From: Streptomyces sp. CMB-StM0423
GTDB taxonomy: Bacteria > Actinomycetota > Actinomycetes > Streptomycetales > Streptomycetaceae
Direction: 5' to 3'
Assembly: GCF_002847285.1 (NCBI RefSeq)
Contig: NZ_CP025407.1
Coordinates: 372,001 to 436,000, forward strand
DNA: 64,000 bases
Below the pieces are notes generated by a model that saw only the letters and a program-made list of their open reading frames with translations, searched no databases and was not told the DNA's origin. Shown here one piece after another: positions 60,052 to 64,000 of this stretch (positions are counted from its first letter, which is position 1; the number at the start of each line of letters is the position of its first letter). The position numbers and the translations under genes are program-made.

Positions 60052-61200
60052 ATGTCAGAGCGCACAGGGCGCGGCAGGCACCGCCGCTACCGCCCCGGCC
60101 CGGTGTCGCGGGCCTCCCTCACCGTCACCGCGAGCGGCGCGGGGCTCGCGCTGCCGCTGGTCGCCGGCGCTGCCACGCCGGCCGCGGGCGCACCCGCGGA
60201 CGCGCTGCACAGCCCGGCGAAGGACCGGGCGCAGGAGGGCCTGAAGGCGCCGTCCGACGGCGCGTTATCCGACCGCGCCGATACGGAGACGGCGGCGGAC
60301 GGCAGCGCCGCCGCACCGCAGGGCGGGCGGGCCGGCACGGTCGGCAAGAAGCCCGGCCACCACGAGGTCGCCGCAGGCGAGACCCTCTCCGGCATCGCCG
60401 ACCAGCACCGCGTACGCGGCGGGTGGCCCGCGCTGTACGAGCGCAACCGCGGCGTCGTCGGCGCCGACCCCGACCTCATCCTCCCCGGCCAGCGCCTCAC
60501 CCTCCGGCCCGGCGCCGCGGCCCCGCCGAAGCCCCGCGCGGACTCCCCCGCGGCCGGGACGAAGAAGTCCGGGGATGACGGCGCGAAGGCGGCCGGGTCC
60601 CAGAAGGCCCCGGACAAGGCGAAGTCCGGCGGCAGGGCGAAGCCCGAGAAGGCGAAGCCCAAGGCGAAGGCCAAGCCGGCGAAGACCAAGCCGGACCGGA
60701 CGAAGCCGGACGCGAAGAAGCGGGCCTCCGCGCCGAAGGCCGAGGCCAAGCCCAAGGCCGAGCCGAAGCCGAAACCCGAGGCCAAGCCCGCCGCCGACTA
60801 CACCTCCCCGCTCGCCGGCGCCCCCATCGGCACCCCGTACGGCGCGAGCGGCAGCAGTTGGTCCAGCGGCTACCACACCGGGGTCGACTTCCCCGTCTCC
60901 GTCGGCACCGGGGTGCGCTCCGTCGCCGACGGCGAGGTCGTCAGCGCCGGCTGGGCGGGCGCGTACGGCTACGAGGTGGTCATCCGGCACCGCGACGGGC
61001 GCTACAGCCAGTACGCGCACCTCTCCGCGGTCACCGTGAGCGCCGGCCGGCCGGTCAACGCCGGGCAGCGCATCGGCCGCTCCGGATCGACGGGGAACTC
61101 CACCGGACCGCATCTGCACTTCGAGGTCCGCACCGGCCCCGGCTACGGGTCCGACGTCGACCCGTTGCGCTATCTGCGCGGGCACGGGGTGCGCATCTAG
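60052..61200 (+). CDS. LysM-M23 cell-wall peptidase
   Basis: 382 aa secreted protein. LysM domain near 103-150 (HHEVAAGETLSGIADQHRVR, LILPGQRLTL), a Lys/Pro/Ala-rich linker of about 95 residues, then M23 (HTGVDFPVSVGTG, VVIRHRDGRYSQYAHLSAVT, GPHLHFEVRTG) with zinc ligands H-x3-D and H-x-H. Cleaves peptidoglycan cross-links; LysM binds glycan. ATG at 60052. Confidence 0.93.
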   Translation: MSERTGRGRHRRYRPGPVSRASLTVTASGAGLALPLVAGAATPAAGAPADALHSPAKDRAQEGLKAPSDGALSDRADTETAADGSAAAPQGGRAGTVGKKPGHHEVAAGETLSGIADQHRVRGGWPALYERNRGVVGADPDLILPGQRLTLRPGAAAPPKPRADSPAAGTKKSGDDGAKAAGSQKAPDKAKSGGRAKPEKAKPKAKAKPAKTKPDRTKPDAKKRASAPKAEAKPKAEPKPKPEAKPAADYTSPLAGAPIGTPYGASGSSWSSGYHTGVDFPVSVGTGVRSVADGEVVSAGWAGAYGYEVVIRHRDGRYSQYAHLSAVTVSAGRPVNAGQRIGRSGSTGNSTGPHLHFEVRTGPGYGSDVDPLRYLRGHGVRI

Positions 61201-61264
61201 CCCATCCGCGCACCGCGCTGACCTGGGGCTTGACGATTCGTCACGAGACTTCACGTACGAAGGC

Positions 61265-61293
61265 TTGACCCTGCCGCGCTCCGGGTGCTTAAA
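61265..61293 (+). promoter_or_regulatory. Predicted promoter of the LacI-led operon
   Basis: TTGACC (61265-61270), 17-base spacer, CTTAAA (61288-61293); the ATG of the regulator is 10 bases later, so the transcript may be leaderless. TTAAACGTATCA overlapping the start could be an operator half. Confidence 0.5.
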
Positions 61294-61302
61294 CGTATCA
61301 TC

Positions 61303-62310
61303 ATGAAGAAGACGCGTCCCACGGTCCGCGACGTCGCTGCCCTCGCCGGGGTGTCCGTCGCGACGGTGAGCTACGTGGTCAACGGGCGGGACAACCGGAT
61401 CGGCGCCGACACCCGCGAACGGGTGCTCGCGGCCGTACGGGATCTCGGCTACGTGCCGAACAGCTCCGCACGCGGGCTGCGCAAGCGCCGCACCGAGCGG
61501 GTCTGCCTGGTGATCGGCTCGCTGGGCAGCCCCGTACAGGAGCAACTGGTACGCGATCTGCACGCGGCCGCCGAGGCCGACGGCTACGGCGTCCTCACCC
61601 TCATCGTCGACTCCCCCGCGCACGCCGCGCACGCCGCCCGGCTGCTCCGCCAGGGCCTGGCGGACGGCGCCGTCTTCTTCGACTCGGCGCGCCACTTCGG
61701 CGACTTCGGCGAGCTGGCCCGCGGCCGGCTGGCGATGGTCGTGGTCGACAACTCCGTGGCGCCGGACGGCTTCGACGTCGTGCGCACCCCGGAGTACGAG
61801 GCGTGCGGCGAGGCGCTGGACCACCTGCTCGCCGCCGGCCGGCGGCGGGTCGCCTTCCTCGGCCACCGGCACGACCTGGAGCTGGGCGACCGCTCCGCGC
61901 GGCTGACCGCGTACCGGGACGCGCTGCGGCGGCACGGCCTGCGGCCGGACACCCGGCTCGTCGGCGCCGGCGCCGACAGCCGCGTCGAGGGCTATCGCGC
62001 CACCGCCGCGCTCATGGCCCTGCCCGAGCCGCCGGACGCGCTGTTCGTGGCCTCCGACCGGGCGGCGATCAGCGCGATATGGGCGGTCCGCGACACCGGC
62101 CGCACGGTGCCCGCGGACGTGGCGGTCCTCGGCGTCGGGAACCTGGAGGAGGGCTCGGTGATCCGCCCCGCGCTGAGCACCGTGGGGCAGCGGCAGATCG
62201 ACTTCAGCCGCGTCGCCGGACTGCTGTTCGAACGACTGGCGGCGGCGGAGCCGCCGGCGGCCCGCGAGATCGTCCTGCCCTGGGCCTTCATACCCAGGGA
62301 GTCGACGTGA
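61303..62310 (+). CDS. LacI-family transcriptional regulator
   Basis: 335 aa. HTH at 6-27 (TVRDVAALAGVSVATVSYVV), hinge RGLRKRRTERVCLV, periplasmic-binding-like sensor domain with EYEACGEALDHLLAAGRRRV and DALFVASDRAAISAIW. Next in line are a sugar-type ABC binding protein and permease, so it likely senses the imported sugar. ATG at 61303. Confidence 0.93.
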   Translation: MKKTRPTVRDVAALAGVSVATVSYVVNGRDNRIGADTRERVLAAVRDLGYVPNSSARGLRKRRTERVCLVIGSLGSPVQEQLVRDLHAAAEADGYGVLTLIVDSPAHAAHAARLLRQGLADGAVFFDSARHFGDFGELARGRLAMVVVDNSVAPDGFDVVRTPEYEACGEALDHLLAAGRRRVAFLGHRHDLELGDRSARLTAYRDALRRHGLRPDTRLVGAGADSRVEGYRATAALMALPEPPDALFVASDRAAISAIWAVRDTGRTVPADVAVLGVGNLEEGSVIRPALSTVGQRQIDFSRVAGLLFERLAAAEPPAAREIVLPWAFIPREST

Positions 62311-62369
62311 ACGAGCGCGCGTCTGACGGACGCATGACCAACCGAATGCACGGCGAGAGGAGCACCCGC

Positions 62370-63671
62370 ATGTCAGCAAGGCCAGCCATCAACGGTCAGT
62401 GGATGACGCGGCGCAGGATGCTGGGCGTCGCCGGCGGTGCCGCCGCGGCACTCCCCCTGGCCGCCTGCGGCTCGGGCGCGCCCGAGGCCGAGTCGGGCGG
62501 CGGCGGGGGCGGCGGCACGTTCCTCGCGTACTGGAACAACGCGCACGAGTACGAGGCGTACAAGGACGTCGTCGCGCAGTTCGAGAAGGACCACGGGGTC
62601 ACCGTGGAGCTGCAGAAGTTCCAGTGGGAGGACCTGCGCACCAAGCTCGTCTCGGACTTCCAGTCCGGCAACGTGCCGGACGTGGTGGAGGAGCCGGGCA
62701 GTTGGGTGCAGGAGTTCGCGCTCAGCAAGGACGCACTGTCGCTGCAGAAGTACCTCGACAAGGACGGCGCGAAGATCGGGTTCCCGGACGACTGGCTGGA
62801 GGTCGCCGTCTCCGACAACACCCACGAGGGCCAGGTGTACGGCATCCAGATGCACTACACCTGCACGCTGCTGTTCTACAACCGCAAGATGCTCGACGAC
62901 GCGGGCATCGAACCGCCCGCCACCTGGGACGACTTCCTCGACGCCGCGCGCGGGCTGACCTCCGGCGACGTCAACGGCACCGTGCTCAACGACGGGCTCA
63001 GCTACTCCTACCCGTGGATGCTCCAGAACGGCGTGCACGAGTACGACGCGGACAGCGGCGAGTTGCTGCAGCCGCGCGCCGCCGCGATGGAGGCGATGCA
63101 GTTCCAGCGGGACCTCGTACACGAGCACAAGGTCTCCCCCAAGCCGACGACATCCCTGGACGTGACGCGCGCCGCGAAGTTCTTCGCCGCCGAGCGCACC
63201 GCCATGATCCTCACCGGCCCCTGGGACATCCCGATCATCAAGCAGTCCAACCCGGACCTGGACTACGGGATCGCGCCGGCGCTGACGGGCAAGCGGCAGT
63301 CGACGATCGCGGGCGGCACCACGCTGTTCATCCCCGCGCAGGCCAAACGCCCCGACCTGTCCTGGGACTTCATCAAGCGGATCACCGCGCTGAAGACCGA
63401 GACCGCGGCGACCGAGGAGTCCAGCATGCTGATGCCGCGCAAGTCGTGGGCGAAGGAGCCGGCCGTCCAGGAGAACCCGGACGTCAAGCCGTTCACCGAG
63501 GGGCTGCCGTACGCCGAGGAGTTCCGCACCGGCATCTACACCACCGGCAAGGCGGGCGAGCTGGAGGACATCTACAAGACGCTCTACGAGAGCATGCTGA
63601 TCGAGGGGGCCGGCGCGGAAGAGGCGTTCGCCGCCTACGACGACGCGGCCAAGAACATCCTCAAGGGCTAA
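62370..63671 (+). CDS. ABC sugar-binding lipoprotein (family 1)
   Basis: 433 aa. Signal with twin-arginine-like RRRMLGVAGGAAAALPLAAC (lipobox LAAC). A family 1 solute-binding fold: FLAYWNNAHEYEAYKDVVAQ, FEKDHGVTVELQKFQWEDLR, DVVEEPGSWVQ, IQMHYTCTLLFYNRKMLDDA. ATG at 62370 with GAGAGGAGC upstream. Middle of a LacI/ABC operon; substrate not determinable. Confidence 0.92.
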   Translation: MSARPAINGQWMTRRRMLGVAGGAAAALPLAACGSGAPEAESGGGGGGGTFLAYWNNAHEYEAYKDVVAQFEKDHGVTVELQKFQWEDLRTKLVSDFQSGNVPDVVEEPGSWVQEFALSKDALSLQKYLDKDGAKIGFPDDWLEVAVSDNTHEGQVYGIQMHYTCTLLFYNRKMLDDAGIEPPATWDDFLDAARGLTSGDVNGTVLNDGLSYSYPWMLQNGVHEYDADSGELLQPRAAAMEAMQFQRDLVHEHKVSPKPTTSLDVTRAAKFFAAERTAMILTGPWDIPIIKQSNPDLDYGIAPALTGKRQSTIAGGTTLFIPAQAKRPDLSWDFIKRITALKTETAATEESSMLMPRKSWAKEPAVQENPDVKPFTEGLPYAEEFRTGIYTTGKAGELEDIYKTLYESMLIEGAGAEEAFAAYDDAAKNILKG

Positions 63672-63677
63672 GCACAC

Positions 63678-64000
63678 ATGGCAACGCCGGCCGAACTCCC
63701 CCAGCGCCCGGAGCCCATGGAGCTCCCGAAGCGCACGAAGCGCACCAAGCGCTCCCCGATCGCCCGGCGCCAGGCGCGTACCGCGTACGTGTTCCTGGCG
63801 CCGGCGCTCGTCTTCTTCGCGATCTTCTTCTACTACCCGATCGCCGACATCCTCAACACCAGCATGCTGACGGGCCAGCGGACCGACGAGTTCGCCGGGT
63901 TCGACAACTACACCAACGCCTTCGAGGACCCGCAGGCGCGCAACGCCTTCACGGTCACGCTCCAGTTCGCCGTCGCCACCACGGTCGGCGCCATCGTGCT
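63678..64000 (+). CDS. ABC sugar permease, partial (runs off the window)
   Basis: The ATG at 63678 (6 bases after the previous stop) opens a frame without stop to the window end. A polar, Lys/Arg-rich leader (about 30 residues) is followed by helix 1 (AYVFLAPALVFFAIFFYYPI) and GFDNYTNAFEDPQARNAFTV, typical of MalF-type permeases. Confidence 0.88.
   Translation, partial: MATPAELPQRPEPMELPKRTKRTKRSPIARRQARTAYVFLAPALVFFAIFFYYPIADILNTSMLTGQRTDEFAGFDNYTNAFEDPQARNAFTVTLQFAVATTVGAIV

Noticed and set aside
60560..60790. Repetitive AAG/GCC/CCC tract
   Set aside because: Lys/Pro/Ala linker of the LysM-M23 peptidase.

Overview
High-GC actinobacterial DNA, almost certainly a Streptomyces or close relative. 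The reasons are third-position GC bias, many GTG starts with GTGA or ATGA stop/start overlaps, Streptomyces-type iron boxes, and an RNA polymerase alpha subunit that reads like the streptomycete protein. The left 35.6 kb is an accessory region full of broken genes, insertion sequences and small specialised operons. From a tRNA-Pro gene at 35.8 kb onward the gene density is ordinary, apart from an isolated rpoA.

Left part (0-15.7 kb): a secreted sulfatase, then a graveyard of gene fragments (IS701 transposase, TetR regulator, D-aminoacylase, PEP mutase family, MFS exporter) with two small intact genes, then an ISL3-family element that cuts a small gene. Next is a tightly overlapped eight-gene operon for alkylated-DNA repair: ECF sigma factor, O6-alkylguanine methyltransferase, 2OG oxygenase, stand-alone Ada zinc domain, unknown protein, AlkB, Tag and AlkA. 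A second methyltransferase (ogt) lies upstream. The sigma operon, ogt and the IS-cut gene are all preceded by the same promoter motif (TCTCAC-N17-CGTC), so this looks like a small sigma-factor regulon. A BlaI/M56-peptidase pair follows.

15.7-27.4 kb: two divergent operons around a spacer with two iron boxes. Leftward run an arginine-hydroxylase-like oxygenase, SbnB-like and SbnA-like enzymes that would make 2,3-diaminopropionate, a PLP decarboxylase and a MATE exporter. Rightward run a complete peptide/nickel-type ABC importer with a fused double ATPase, then a broken FecCD permease. No NRPS or NIS synthetase is visible. This is the best candidate in the window for an undescribed system: an iron-regulated small metallophore made, exported and re-imported.

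27.4-35.9 kb: PAP2 phosphatase, lipoprotein, SpoIIE-type phosphatase, and then decayed mobile DNA (two 2'-5' RNA ligase-like fragments, an IS5-family element, an IS701 transposase fused in frame to an integrase fragment) that ends beside tRNA-Pro(GGG), a plausible former integration site.

35.9-64 kb: CPBP protease, BNR-repeat protein, MarR with a flavin monooxygenase and hemerythrin, ATP-dependent DNA ligase, secreted endonuclease-like protein, glycosyltransferase, then a solitary second-copy-like rpoA convergent with a SET-domain gene, a 444-bp MITE-like IS derivative, a Ser/Thr kinase, an acyltransferase-like protein, a crotonase, a double Nudix protein, two alginate-lyase-like paralogues flanking threonine synthase-like, YheO-type regulator and gamma-glutamyltransferase genes, Dps, a LysM-M23 peptidase, and the start of a LacI-controlled sugar ABC operon that runs off the right end.
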